This document shows positions 8,084 through 15,286 of a stretch of DNA of 55,874 nt, one piece after another. The translations under genes and the position numbers were made by a program. The notes under the pieces were generated by a model. It was not told the DNA's origin. It did not search any database and saw only the letters and a list, made by a program, of their open reading frames with translations. The stretch covers positions 1 to 55,874 of the forward strand of contig JAGATD010000030.1 in the NCBI GenBank assembly GCA_017621415.1. The letters are read 5' to 3'. This DNA comes from Clostridia bacterium (GTDB lineage Bacteria > Bacillota > Clostridia > Oscillospirales > CAG-272). Within the stretch, counting starts at the first letter, position 1; every line of letters starts with the position of its first letter.

Positions 8084-8159
8084 TGGAGCTGCTACCCGGA
8101 TTCGGACCGGGGACCTCATCCTTACCAAGGATGTGCTCTACCAGCTGAGCCATAGCAGC
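8084..8159 (-). tRNA. tRNA-Thr (GGT)
   Basis: The cloverleaf is complete on the minus strand: acceptor GCTGCTA (8153-8159) pairs with TAGCAGC (8088-8094). The D arm has GGCTCAGCTGGTAGAGC, the anticodon stem CATCC/GGATG encloses TTGGTAA with anticodon GGT, and the T arm is CCGGG-TTCGAAT type. The CCA is encoded (8084-8086). Confidence 0.95.
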
Positions 8160-8192
8160 ATACCACAAGGATATTTCCTCGTGACGCAGATT

Positions 8193-8221
8193 ATTATATC
8201 AAATAAAAGTTGGTTTGTCAA
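8193..8221 (-). promoter_or_regulatory. tRNA-Thr promoter
   Basis: Minus strand TTGACA (8216-8221), 17 bp, TATAAT (8193-8198): full consensus, about 30 bp before the tRNA. Confidence 0.8.
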
Positions 8222-8272
8222 TACATTTTAAAAAAATATTTTACATTAACAAAAAAATAATTCAAAAAGCTA

Positions 8273-8301
8273 TTGACAAAGCCATAAAAATTTGTTAGAA
8301 T
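8273..8301 (+). promoter_or_regulatory. tRNA-Met promoter
   Basis: TTGACA (8273-8278), 17 bp, TAGAAT (8296-8301), 16 bp before the mature tRNA. It is divergent from the tRNA-Thr promoter. Confidence 0.8.
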
Positions 8302-8317
8302 ATATGAGCACTTATTT

Positions 8318-8394
8318 GGAGCATTAGCTCAGTTGGTTAGAGCTACCGGCTCATAACCGGTCGGTCCAAGGTTCGAGTCCTTGATGCTCCACCA
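8318..8394 (+). tRNA. tRNA-Met (CAT), probably elongator
   Basis: Acceptor GGAGCAT pairs with ATGCTCC (8384-8390), then A and an encoded CCA. The anticodon stem ACCGG/CCGGT encloses CTCATAA. The paired first position (G-C) excludes initiator tRNA. An elongator Met is most likely; a lysidine-modified Ile2 tRNA, which also has a CAT anticodon, cannot be excluded. Confidence 0.92.
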
Positions 8395-8402
8395 CGGAAA
8401 AC

Positions 8403-8428
8403 GCCACTCTTCGGAGTGGCTTTTTTGT
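8403..8428 (+). terminator. tRNA-Met terminator (proximal copy)
   Basis: GCCACTC (8403-8409), loop TTCG, GAGTGGC (8414-8420), then TTTTTTG. It starts 9 nt after the tRNA. Confidence 0.9.
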
Positions 8429-8492
8429 TTTCCGTAGCGGAGCGTCAAGAACTGGCTCGACCTTGTTTTCGAGGCGAAGACGAGGAAGAAGA

Positions 8493-8553
8493 TTCGCATT
8501 CCCGCCGAAGAGCGCGTCAAGCTCGCTTGTAAGCGGCAAGGGGAGGAATATTG
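8493..8553 (+). repeat. 61-bp dispersed repeat, copy 2
   Basis: Matches the reverse complement of 7876-7936 at 60 of 61 positions. It lies downstream of tRNA-Met in the tRNA's own direction, which mirrors the arrangement at tRNA-Thr. Confidence 0.9.
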
Positions 8554-8567
8554 CTCTAAGAGCAAAA

Positions 8568-8611
8568 TCCTTGATGAAAAAGCATCCTTTCGGAGTGACG
8601 TTTTTGTTTCC
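8568..8611 (+). repeat. Degenerate second copy of the tRNA-Met 3' end and terminator
   Basis: TCCTTGATG (8568-8576) repeats the tRNA-Met T-arm/acceptor junction at 8378-8386. The following hairpin-like CCTTTCGGAGTGACGTTTTTG resembles the proximal terminator with a few changes. The segment between the two copies holds the 61-bp repeat. Confidence 0.65.
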
Positions 8612-8671
8612 TCCTATTGCATTTTTGAACCGCATCATATATAATAATTCTGTAAAAACTTGGAGGTGAAA

Positions 8672-9091
8672 ATGAAAAACACACGTTTTAAGCCGAAGAT
8701 TGACAGGCTTTATGCCATAATATTTGTTCCGACAGTTCTGCTTACTCTGTCTGTAACAATAATTCCCTCGCTCTTTTCATTATCCACCTTATGGATAACA
8801 CTCCCTACCTTTATTTTTGTTTTATATTTTCTTATCTCACCGCTCTTTGGATATGTTGAGCTACGAGAAAATTCTGTTTTTATTAAGTATGGATTTATAC
8901 TCAAAAAAGAAATCCCATACGAAAAAATAAGAGGGGCTTTTCTTGAACGTAGCTTTTACTCTCAGTCGATGATGTCGCTAAAAAACTCCTTTGAACACGT
9001 CAACATAAAATACAATAGCTTTGATATTACAACCGTGAGTGTCAAAGAAAACGAAAATCTTATTAATCTTCTTAACTCCAAGATAACATAA
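8672..9091 (+). CDS. Bacterial PH-domain membrane protein (139 aa)
   Basis: Two hydrophobic segments (about residues 14-36 and 40-62 from the ATG at 8672) are followed by a compact beta-rich domain starting YVELRENSVFIKYGFILKKEIPYEKI. This is the pattern of bacterial pleckstrin-homology-like domains (Pfam bPH_4 type). The start at 8672 is chosen over 8660 because GGAGGTG sits about 5 nt upstream of it. The function of these proteins is generally unknown; they are small membrane-anchored proteins. The gene is alone, just after the tRNA-Met repeat cluster, and convergent with the GH20-like gene. Confidence 0.65.
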   Translation: MKNTRFKPKIDRLYAIIFVPTVLLTLSVTIIPSLFSLSTLWITLPTFIFVLYFLISPLFGYVELRENSVFIKYGFILKKEIPYEKIRGAFLERSFYSQSMMSLKNSFEHVNIKYNSFDITTVSVKENENLINLLNSKIT

Positions 9092-9190
9092 CAGGGCATG
9101 CTATTATAGTGTATTTTGTTTATATCACAAAAACCAGCCTCGAAAACAGCCAAATTTAAAACTATTGTTTACATTTGCCTTGGAATAACG

Positions 9191-9255
9191 AAAAAATCCC
9201 CTTTAGCTAGTCTTGAAAATCATTTTTTCAGGCATCTGCTTTAAGGGGATTTTTT
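9191..9255. terminator. Bidirectional terminator
   Basis: AAAAAATCCCCTTTAGC (9191-9207) pairs with GCTTTAAGGGGATTTTTT (9238-9255). The 30-nt loop contains a second small hairpin. A/T runs on both sides suit both convergent genes. Confidence 0.8.
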
Positions 9256-9262
9256 AATATTG

Positions 9263-10219
9263 TTATAATGCTTTAAAAATCTCTTTTGCTTTAATTATAC
9301 TGCTTATCGCCTTTTTATGTACGTGCATCCAATCCTTGTCAATTCGCTCCCAGGTTGTCTGCATCATACCAAGCCAATGCTCGGGATTTATGCGCTCACC
9401 GCAGAAGCGGGTCAGTTCTTCAAGATTGTCAGGCTCCGCCCATACGCTTGCCGTTGGAACCTGGTCATATCCGAGGGCTGAAAGCTTTTCAAAAGAGCTT
9501 AGCATTTTTTGCTTATATTCAGAGCGCTTAACCGCCTCGCCATAACACTTCCAGTAATACCAGCCGCACATTACCACAGACTTAGGCATTTTTTCTATAC
9601 ATTCCTCGGGGTGAGACCAAAAATAGTCAGCCCAAATCCAAGGACGCGCCCCGCACTCCTCTACACACTCAACAAGGTAATAAAAATCATGCCACCACAG
9701 CTCGTGCTGGCGCACTATCGCAATCATCTGATTTCGCTGATTTTCGATGTTCTCTTCATCCATACCAAGGTGAAAATGCTTTGGCTTAAACACCTGACAT
9801 ACCTCTCTTATAAGGTCGCGGCAAACCTGATAATATATAGGTGTCGAGACCATACGAGAGTAGTCACCCAGCCACACATCATGTCCTGTGGAAAAATTCA
9901 GCTTTGGTATAACCTCAAATCCAAGATTTTTGAGCCTCTCTACCTCTGCCGAAAGCTCCTCATGAGTAAGAGCGCCCTCTGCCGAAATTTCAGGATGAGA
10001 TTTGTACTCCATAGCCTCAGCTACGTCAATTATAAGAGTGTTTATTCCGGCTTCCTTTAGTTCGATTGTATGCGCTTCCCAAAGAGGGCGGTCAAACCTT
10101 AAAACCTCCGAGGCGCAGGGGGTGGACCTATGCTCTCTTCCCCTTGTGTTTCCAACCTCGTTCCACATATTGCTTCCCAGGTGCAAAAGATGCGCCCAGA
10201 TAAAATTCTTGTTTTCCAT
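9263..10219 (-). CDS. GH20-like TIM-barrel hydrolase, uncharacterised (318 aa)
   Basis: The protein looks like a cytoplasmic TIM barrel related to family 20 beta-N-acetylhexosaminidases. The motif KHFHLGMDEEN (D154, E155) corresponds to the HxGGDE Asp-Glu pair used in substrate-assisted catalysis. Aromatic barrel segments such as RPWIWADYFW, GWYYWKCYG and ASVWAEPDN resemble the substrate-binding end of GH20 barrels. The N-terminal GH20 accessory domain is absent and there is no signal peptide. ATG 10219 is chosen over GTG 10228 because AAGGTGAG precedes it. It follows a small XRE regulator by 14 bp in the same direction, so they are co-transcribed. Activity on an intracellular amino-sugar conjugate is possible but not shown. 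Confidence 0.6.
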   Translation of the reverse strand: MENKNFIWAHLLHLGSNMWNEVGNTRGREHRSTPCASEVLRFDRPLWEAHTIELKEAGINTLIIDVAEAMEYKSHPEISAEGALTHEELSAEVERLKNLGFEVIPKLNFSTGHDVWLGDYSRMVSTPIYYQVCRDLIREVCQVFKPKHFHLGMDEENIENQRNQMIAIVRQHELWWHDFYYLVECVEECGARPWIWADYFWSHPEECIEKMPKSVVMCGWYYWKCYGEAVKRSEYKQKMLSSFEKLSALGYDQVPTASVWAEPDNLEELTRFCGERINPEHWLGMMQTTWERIDKDWMHVHKKAISSIIKAKEIFKAL

Positions 10220-10233
10220 TTGTCTCACCTTTT

Positions 10234-10443
10234 TTACTTATTTTCGTCGGGAATATATTCCGCAATATCCTCTAACCTGCAATCAAGAATTTTGCAAAGA
10301 TTGTCCAGAGTGTTAGTGCTTACTCCCGAATTTTTGCGAAGTCTTGTAATCTGTGCCGGACTCATTTTATAGACATTTATCAGTTTGTATTGGGAAATAC
10401 CCTTTTCTTTCATTGTTTTCCATAACTTATCGTAAATAATCAT
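10234..10443 (-). CDS. Small XRE-family (Cro/CI-type) regulator (69 aa)
   Basis: Practically the whole protein is one helix-turn-helix domain: GISQYKLINVYKMSPAQITRLRKNSGVSTNTLDNLCKILDCRLEDI is the standard XRE fold with the TLDNLCKILDC end. There is no effector domain. AAGGAG precedes the ATG by 7 nt. It is transcribed from a promoter whose -35 box overlaps that of a divergent promoter. Palindromes beside these boxes suggest autoregulation and control of the divergent RNA. It is the first gene of an operon with the GH20-like hydrolase. Confidence 0.85.
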   Translation of the reverse strand: MIIYDKLWKTMKEKGISQYKLINVYKMSPAQITRLRKNSGVSTNTLDNLCKILDCRLEDIAEYIPDENK

Positions 10444-10469
10444 AGCAGCACTCCTTTTTTTACAATTCT

Positions 10470-10498
10470 ATTATAATATATAGTCCGCATCTTGACAA
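10470..10498 (-). promoter_or_regulatory. Promoter of the XRE/GH20-like operon
   Basis: Minus strand TTGTCA (10493-10498), 17 bp, TATAAT (10470-10475). Its -35 hexamer overlaps the plus-strand -35 box at 10492-10497. Confidence 0.75.
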
Positions 10499-10520
10499 TT
10501 TACCGAATTCGGTGTATAAT
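10492..10520 (+). promoter_or_regulatory. Divergent consensus promoter of a short transcript
   Basis: TTGACA (10492-10497), 17 bp, TATAAT (10515-10520): perfect hexamers and spacing. No protein-coding gene follows before a terminator at 10593. Confidence 0.8.
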
Positions 10521-10538
10521 ATATTTACCGCTTTCGGT
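10502..10538. promoter_or_regulatory. Tandem palindromic operator candidates
   Basis: ACCGAATTCGGT (10502-10513) is a perfect palindrome inside the spacer of the plus-strand promoter. ACCGCTTTCGGT (10527-10538) shares both arms and lies at the predicted start site. They are 25 bp apart centre to centre. The adjacent XRE protein is the obvious candidate to bind them; this is inference. Confidence 0.6.
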
Positions 10539-10623
10539 TAATAGGGTTTTAGCCGAAAACGTAGAATTCCCAGTTGTCGCCAAACAAAAAAGTCCTTCCT
10601 CTTTTTGGGGAAGGATATTTTTT
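10527..10623 (+). ncRNA. Candidate small RNA, about 95 nt
   Basis: A consensus promoter predicts a start near 10527 and a strong terminator ends at about 10623. Between them there is no ATG and no ribosome binding site followed by an ORF. The RNA would contain a small hairpin (GTTTT/AAAAC around 10546-10560) before the terminator stem. I do not recognise a known RNA family. Alternatives: a short leaderless or non-ATG peptide, or a decoy operator region. Confidence 0.5.
10593..10623 (+). terminator. Terminator of the small transcript
   Basis: TCCTTCC (10593-10599) pairs with GGAAGGA (10609-10615), followed by TATTTTTTT. Confidence 0.8.
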
Positions 10624-10668
10624 ATGTATTTTAAATTACTCACGCATAAAGTCATAGGTTTAAGCAAC

Positions 10669-10696
10669 AGAGGCTGCCTTATACAAGACAGCCTCT
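10669..10696 (-). terminator. Hairpin downstream of alaS
   Basis: AGAGGCTG (10669-10676) pairs with CAGCCTCT (10689-10696). The T tract on the minus strand is poor, so termination strength is uncertain. Confidence 0.55.
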
Positions 10697-10706
10697 TAAA
10701 ATTTTA

Positions 10707-13316
10707 TTAAATACCTGCGAGAATTTCTTCAGCCTTATTGAGAGCCTCGGGAATCTTATCAATATCCTTGCCGCCGCCCATTGCCGAGTCGGGACGTCCG
10801 CCGCCCTTACCGCCAAGGATAGGAGCAATTTCACGAAGAATGTTACCTGCGTGAGCGCCGCTCTTCACCGCATCAGCGCCTGCTGCGACAATAATGTTAA
10901 GCTTACCGTCGTTAACTACCGCAAGGACTGCAACCGCATCGGAGTATTTATCCTTAACAGTGTCAGAAAGCGCTCTTGCCTGGTCGGCACGCATCTCAAC
11001 CTTTGCGGCAAGAAGTCTGAACTTACCTACCGTCTTAAGACCGGAGAGAAGCGCCTCTGCCTTTGCATTTGCAATCTGGGAGTTTGCGCTTTCGAGCTCA
11101 CGGCGAAGCTCCTTGATTTCAGCCTGAACGGAAGCTGCCTTGCTTACAATTGCCGCGGGGTTAGGAGACTTAAGCTCCTTTGCGGTATCGCGGATAAGCT
11201 CTTCCTTTTCTGCCATGAGAGCAAGGACTCCAAGACCCGTTGTACCCTCAATTCTTCTTACACCAGCGGCAACGCTTGACTCGGAAATTATCTTAAAGAG
11301 TCCGATATTACCTGTGTTAGAAACGTGAGTACCTCCGCAAAGCTCGGTAGAGGAAGCGCCAATCTTTACAACTCTGACCGTATCGCCGTACTTCTCATCA
11401 AAGAGAGCCATAGCGCCCATTTCCTTTGCCTTATCGGGGGTTGTGACAATTGTTTCTGCCGCCTCTGCCTTAAGGATGTTTGCATTAACAATAGCCTCAA
11501 CCTTAGCAATTTCCTCAGCGGTCATAGCTGCAAGATGAGTAAAGTCAAAGCGCACTCTGTGCTCATCAACATAAGAGCCCGCCTGCTCAACGTGTGTGCC
11601 GAGAACCTGTCTGAGAGCAGCCTGAAGAAGGTGAGCGGAAGAGTGATTTCTTCTTATAGCGTCGCGTCTTGCGCTGTCAATTTTAAGAGTTACCTCGTCA
11701 CCGACATTTATAGCTCCGTCAAGGGTAATCTCGTGAATGAATATTCCGTTTGTTTTCTTTGTATCGGTTACAACACCTATTCCTACAACCTCACCGCTGT
11801 CGCCAACCTGGCCGCCGCCCTCGCCGTAGAAGGGAGTTTTATCAAAGATAACAGAGCATTCGCCCTCGCCTGCGCTCTCCACAGCCTCGTTATCAACAAT
11901 TATAGAAAGCACCTTTGCCTGACATTCGTCAGCCTCATAGCCGACAAACTCGGTAGGGGCAAGGTTCTCAAGCAGGGACTTTGATGAATCAGCCCAGCCA
12001 GAGATATTGCCTCTTGCGGCTCTTGCTCTCTGCTTTTGCTCATTCATAAGAGCCACAAAAGCATCTTCATCAATGGTGAGACCTGCCTCCTCGGCAATCT
12101 CACGTGTAAGGTCTACCGGGAAGCCAAATGTGTCATAAAGCTTAAAGGCATCGGCGCCGGAAATTACCTTCTCGCCCTTTCCCCTCAAGTCCTCAATAAT
12201 GCCGGAAAGAATTCCGAGACCTGCATCAATTGTTGCATTAAAGCGCTCCTCCTCAAGGGTCATAACTTTAAGGATGTAGTCGAACTTTTCACGAAGCTCA
12301 GGGTATGCGCCCTCGTTCTGAGAGATAACTATCTTACAAAGTCCCTCAAGGAACATTCCGTTTATTCCGAGAAGCTTGCCGTGACGGCAGGCGCGGCGGA
12401 TAATTCTACGAAGAACATAGCCACGGCCCTCGTTTGAGGGTATAACACCGTCGCTTATCATAAATGTGGCAGAACGTGTGTGGTCGGTAATAACTCGGAT
12501 AGAAACATCGTCGTCATTCTCTGCGCCATACTTTTTGCCCGCTATCTCGCAAACTCTGTCAAGAAGCGCTCTTACAGTATCAACCTCAAAGAGGTTGTCC
12601 ACACCCTGCATAACGCAGGCAAGACGCTCAAGACCCATACCTGTATCAATATTCTTCTGCGCAAGCTCGGTGTAATTGCCGTTGCCGTCGTTGTTGAACT
12701 GGGAGAATACGTTGTTCCATATTTCCATAAAGCGGTCGCAGTCGCATCCGGGCTTACAATCAGGGCTGCCGCATCCGTATTTAAGTCCTCTGTCAAAATA
12801 GATTTCTGAGCAGGGACCGCAAGGACCTGAACCGTGCTCCCAGAAGTTATCCTCTTTACCAAGTCTTACAATATGAGCCTCGGGAACTCCTATTTTGTCT
12901 CTCCATATAGCATAAGCCTCATCGTCATTTTCATAAACAGAGGGCCAAAGAAGATCGCCCGGAATCTCAAGAGTCTCGGTTAGGAACTCCCAGGCCCACG
13001 GAATAGCCTCATTCTTGAAATAATCTCCAAAGGAGAAGTTACCAAGCATTTCAAAATATGTGCCGTGACGTGCGGTATGTCCAACACGCTCAAGGTCGGG
13101 TGTTCTTATACACTTCTGGCAGGTGCAAACACGGTTGCGGGGAGGCTCTACCTCACCGGTAAAGAATTTCTTCATAGGCGCCATACCCGAGTTGATAAGA
13201 AGAAGCGATTTATCATTGTTAGGAACAAGTGAAAAGCTGGGAAGTCGCAGGTGCCCCTTGCTCTCAAAGAAAGAGAGATACTTTTCTCTTAGGTCATTAA
13301 GTGATGTCCATTTCAT
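10707..13316 (-). CDS. alaS: Alanine--tRNA ligase (869 aa)
   Basis: Charges tRNA-Ala and edits mischarged Ser/Gly. The class II catalytic core occupies about residues 1-440: it has LREKYLSFFESKGH, the motif 2 region RVCTCQKCIRTPDLERVGHTARHGTYFEMLGNFSFGDYF and motif 3 GRGYVLRRIIRRA. The editing domain carries the zinc-type HSSAHLLQAALRQVLG (HxxxH) and CGGTHVSNT motifs. The C-terminal DHHA1/C-Ala domain ends with GGKGGGRPDSAMGGG. Length is normal. AGGAG precedes the ATG. It is a single-gene unit from its own promoter; the leader of about 30 nt is too short for a T-box, so no tRNA-sensing control is visible. Confidence 0.98.
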   Translation of the reverse strand: MKWTSLNDLREKYLSFFESKGHLRLPSFSLVPNNDKSLLLINSGMAPMKKFFTGEVEPPRNRVCTCQKCIRTPDLERVGHTARHGTYFEMLGNFSFGDYFKNEAIPWAWEFLTETLEIPGDLLWPSVYENDDEAYAIWRDKIGVPEAHIVRLGKEDNFWEHGSGPCGPCSEIYFDRGLKYGCGSPDCKPGCDCDRFMEIWNNVFSQFNNDGNGNYTELAQKNIDTGMGLERLACVMQGVDNLFEVDTVRALLDRVCEIAGKKYGAENDDDVSIRVITDHTRSATFMISDGVIPSNEGRGYVLRRIIRRACRHGKLLGINGMFLEGLCKIVISQNEGAYPELREKFDYILKVMTLEEERFNATIDAGLGILSGIIEDLRGKGEKVISGADAFKLYDTFGFPVDLTREIAEEAGLTIDEDAFVALMNEQKQRARAARGNISGWADSSKSLLENLAPTEFVGYEADECQAKVLSIIVDNEAVESAGEGECSVIFDKTPFYGEGGGQVGDSGEVVGIGVVTDTKKTNGIFIHEITLDGAINVGDEVTLKIDSARRDAIRRNHSSAHLLQAALRQVLGTHVEQAGSYVDEHRVRFDFTHLAAMTAEEIAKVEAIVNANILKAEAAETIVTTPDKAKEMGAMALFDEKYGDTVRVVKIGASSTELCGGTHVSNTGNIGLFKIISESSVAAGVRRIEGTTGLGVLALMAEKEELIRDTAKELKSPNPAAIVSKAASVQAEIKELRRELESANSQIANAKAEALLSGLKTVGKFRLLAAKVEMRADQARALSDTVKDKYSDAVAVLAVVNDGKLNIIVAAGADAVKSGAHAGNILREIAPILGGKGGGRPDSAMGGGKDIDKIPEALNKAEEILAGI

Positions 13317-13351
13317 GGGAAAATTCTCCTAAATATATATTTTAACACTTT

Positions 13352-13381
13352 ATTATAGCATAGAGGCAAAGCGAAAGTCAA
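13352..13381 (-). promoter_or_regulatory. alaS promoter
   Basis: Minus strand TTGACT (13376-13381), 18 bp, TATAAT (13352-13357). Confidence 0.7.
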
Positions 13382-13497
13382 GACAGTAGGGGCGCTTTTT
13401 GACAAAAGCTAAGCAAAAACTTTCGCAATGCAATATATGTGTGAAAATAAATATAAGCAAAAAACGGAGAATTTCTTCCCCGCTTAATGCTTTATTC

Positions 13498-15072
13498 TTA
13501 GTAATTGTACTTTATTTTCAAGTCGGTTATGGCATTGTTATAATTTTCAATAACAATGCTCTTAAACTCTTCCGCGCTTCCTCTATATGCCGCATCTTCA
13601 ACAGCCACGCACTCCGAAAATGCTGAAGAGCCGATATATTTTACCCCTTTACCGATCACCACGCTTTCAAGTGTCTCACATCCGCAAAAGGCATAAGCTC
13701 CAATAATCTCGACACTGTCCGGAATTATAATTTCGGCAAGATTTGCGCAAGCTGCAAATGCGCTGTCATCGATTGTCAAAAGTCCCTCGGGAAGAGCTAT
13801 TTCGCTGATAGCCGTTTTGCAAAAGGCATATTTTCCTATTCTTACAAGTCCGCTTCTCAGTGTTACGTCTGCAAGCTCTTCACATCCAAAAAACGCCTGA
13901 TAACCAATAGTAGCAACTCCGGCAGGGATATCAATACTCTTAAGATCATAGCAATCATAAAAAGCGTAGGAATCAATCATTTTCACTCCGCCAAGCTCTA
14001 TCCGATCCAGAGATGAACACTCTCCGAAGGCATAGGCGCCTATTTTATCGGCATTCTCCCCGATGGTAACATTTTTTAGTCTCCTGCAATGATAGAAAAG
14101 ATAATTTCCCAGCTTTTCAGCGCTGTCTCCGATAACCGCTGCTCTGAGTCTCTGACATCTGGCAAACGCACCGTCTGAAATTACCTTAGCTCCGCCTGTG
14201 TTTACACTCAAAAGAGATGAACAGTTTGCGAATGCCGATGAACCTATCTCCTCAACTGTGTCGGGAAGATATAATTCTTCAATCCCATAGCATGCGTAAA
14301 ATGCTCCGTCACCTATTTTTGTTACTCCTTTTCCAAACCCAACCTTAGACAAGCGGTATGCTCCGGCAAATGCATATGCACCGATCTCCGAGACCGTATC
14401 TGAAACTGTATAAAAATCATCCGGCTTGCCAAGAGCATACCTTAAAAGAATTTTACCGTTCTTCGAGTAAAGATCACCGTTTATCGAAGCAAAAAGCTCA
14501 TTAGCTGGTGTAACATTTATTGCAGAAAGGGCAAAGCAGTTCGTAAAGGCATCGCTGCTTATTTTTATCATAGCCTTGTATACAGTATACTCGGTAAGGC
14601 TCATACAGTTTTCAAACGCGCCCTCGCCAAGAATACTTACACCTCTGCCGCCAATGACCTGTTTTAGATTATAGCAGTAGAAAAATGCTCTGTCTTCAAT
14701 ATGCGTAATGCTGTCGGGAATTACAACACTAATAAATCTGCCGCCGGCAAATGCCTTTTCTCCAATTTTCTTAACCGGCTTACCGTTATGCTCCGAAGAA
14801 ATAACAATCTCCGCTCCACCGGCCTCGCCAATACCCGAAACAACGTAATAGCTTTTATCACCGCTCAGCGAGTATTCAAGCCCCTTAGTCGGTGTATACA
14901 CAGTATCGTCAAAGGCGGGGCCGTTATCCTCAGAGATTTCGATACCAAAGCTCTCGCTGATAACCAAATCATCTGCATCTTCAGGCGGAGTCATTGCGCA
15001 AGAGCACATCAGGAGCACCAAAGCCAAAAGCGGCGCAAAGCCCTTCATTTTGTTAAAAACATTTAAAATCAT
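13498..15072 (-). CDS. BspA-like leucine-rich repeat surface lipoprotein (524 aa)
   Basis: The N terminus is a lipoprotein signal peptide (MKGFAPLLALVLLMCSC), with a cysteine near residue 25 as the likely acylated residue. After a short acidic linker, about 16 repeats of some 23 residues fill the protein. They have the BspA/TpLRR (LRR_5) pattern: xxIGxxAFxxCxxLxxVxIPxxV. An example is VEEIGSSAFANCSSL. Proteins of this type sit on the cell surface and mediate adhesion or binding to host or neighbouring cells; the ligand is unknown. It is anchored to the outer face of the membrane by lipid rather than by a wall-sorting motif. Its promoter is divergent from the AEC transporter's. Start 15072 is preferred because GATGGG lies upstream, though this site is weak. 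Confidence 0.85.
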   Translation of the reverse strand: MILNVFNKMKGFAPLLALVLLMCSCAMTPPEDADDLVISESFGIEISEDNGPAFDDTVYTPTKGLEYSLSGDKSYYVVSGIGEAGGAEIVISSEHNGKPVKKIGEKAFAGGRFISVVIPDSITHIEDRAFFYCYNLKQVIGGRGVSILGEGAFENCMSLTEYTVYKAMIKISSDAFTNCFALSAINVTPANELFASINGDLYSKNGKILLRYALGKPDDFYTVSDTVSEIGAYAFAGAYRLSKVGFGKGVTKIGDGAFYACYGIEELYLPDTVEEIGSSAFANCSSLLSVNTGGAKVISDGAFARCQRLRAAVIGDSAEKLGNYLFYHCRRLKNVTIGENADKIGAYAFGECSSLDRIELGGVKMIDSYAFYDCYDLKSIDIPAGVATIGYQAFFGCEELADVTLRSGLVRIGKYAFCKTAISEIALPEGLLTIDDSAFAACANLAEIIIPDSVEIIGAYAFCGCETLESVVIGKGVKYIGSSAFSECVAVEDAAYRGSAEEFKSIVIENYNNAITDLKIKYNY

Positions 15073-15121
15073 TTTTTACCCATCAAATTATTAAAATTTA
15101 TTAACTGTAACACGCACATTT

Positions 15122-15150
15122 ATTTTATCATTATGTGTTAGATTTGTCAA
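15122..15150 (-). promoter_or_regulatory. Promoter of the LRR lipoprotein gene
   Basis: Minus strand TTGACA (15145-15150), 17 bp, TAAAAT (15122-15127). Confidence 0.7.
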
Positions 15151-15216
15151 TAGGTACATATTTAACATTTCTATTAACAAAAACTTATGTTTTTGTCTTT
15201 TGTTGTCGCTTGGGGA

Positions 15217-15245
15217 TTGACATTTTGCCCGGATAGGTATATAAT
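15217..15245 (+). promoter_or_regulatory. Promoter of the AEC transporter gene
   Basis: TTGACA (15217-15222), 17 bp, TATAAT (15240-15245): full consensus. Confidence 0.8.
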
Positions 15246-15286
15246 TTTTATACTAAATTTTATAACTTTAAATTTATGAGGTATTT

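Noticed and set aside
7773..8231. Open reading frame of 152 codons across the tRNA-Thr region
   Set aside because: It has no ribosome binding site, runs through the 61-bp repeat and antisense to tRNA-Thr, and its peptide (LTSELDALFGGNAN type) is just the repeat translated. Not a gene.
8329..8638. Minus-strand ORFs over tRNA-Met
   Set aside because: Their peptides (IKDSNLGPTGYEPVALTN, GLEPWTDRL) are the well-known translation of antisense tRNA and occur in many mis-annotated genomes.
13317..13380. T-box riboswitch upstream of alaS
   Set aside because: The promoter lies about 35 bp before the gene, leaving no room for a T-box; no T-box sequence (AGGGUGGNACCGCG type) is present.
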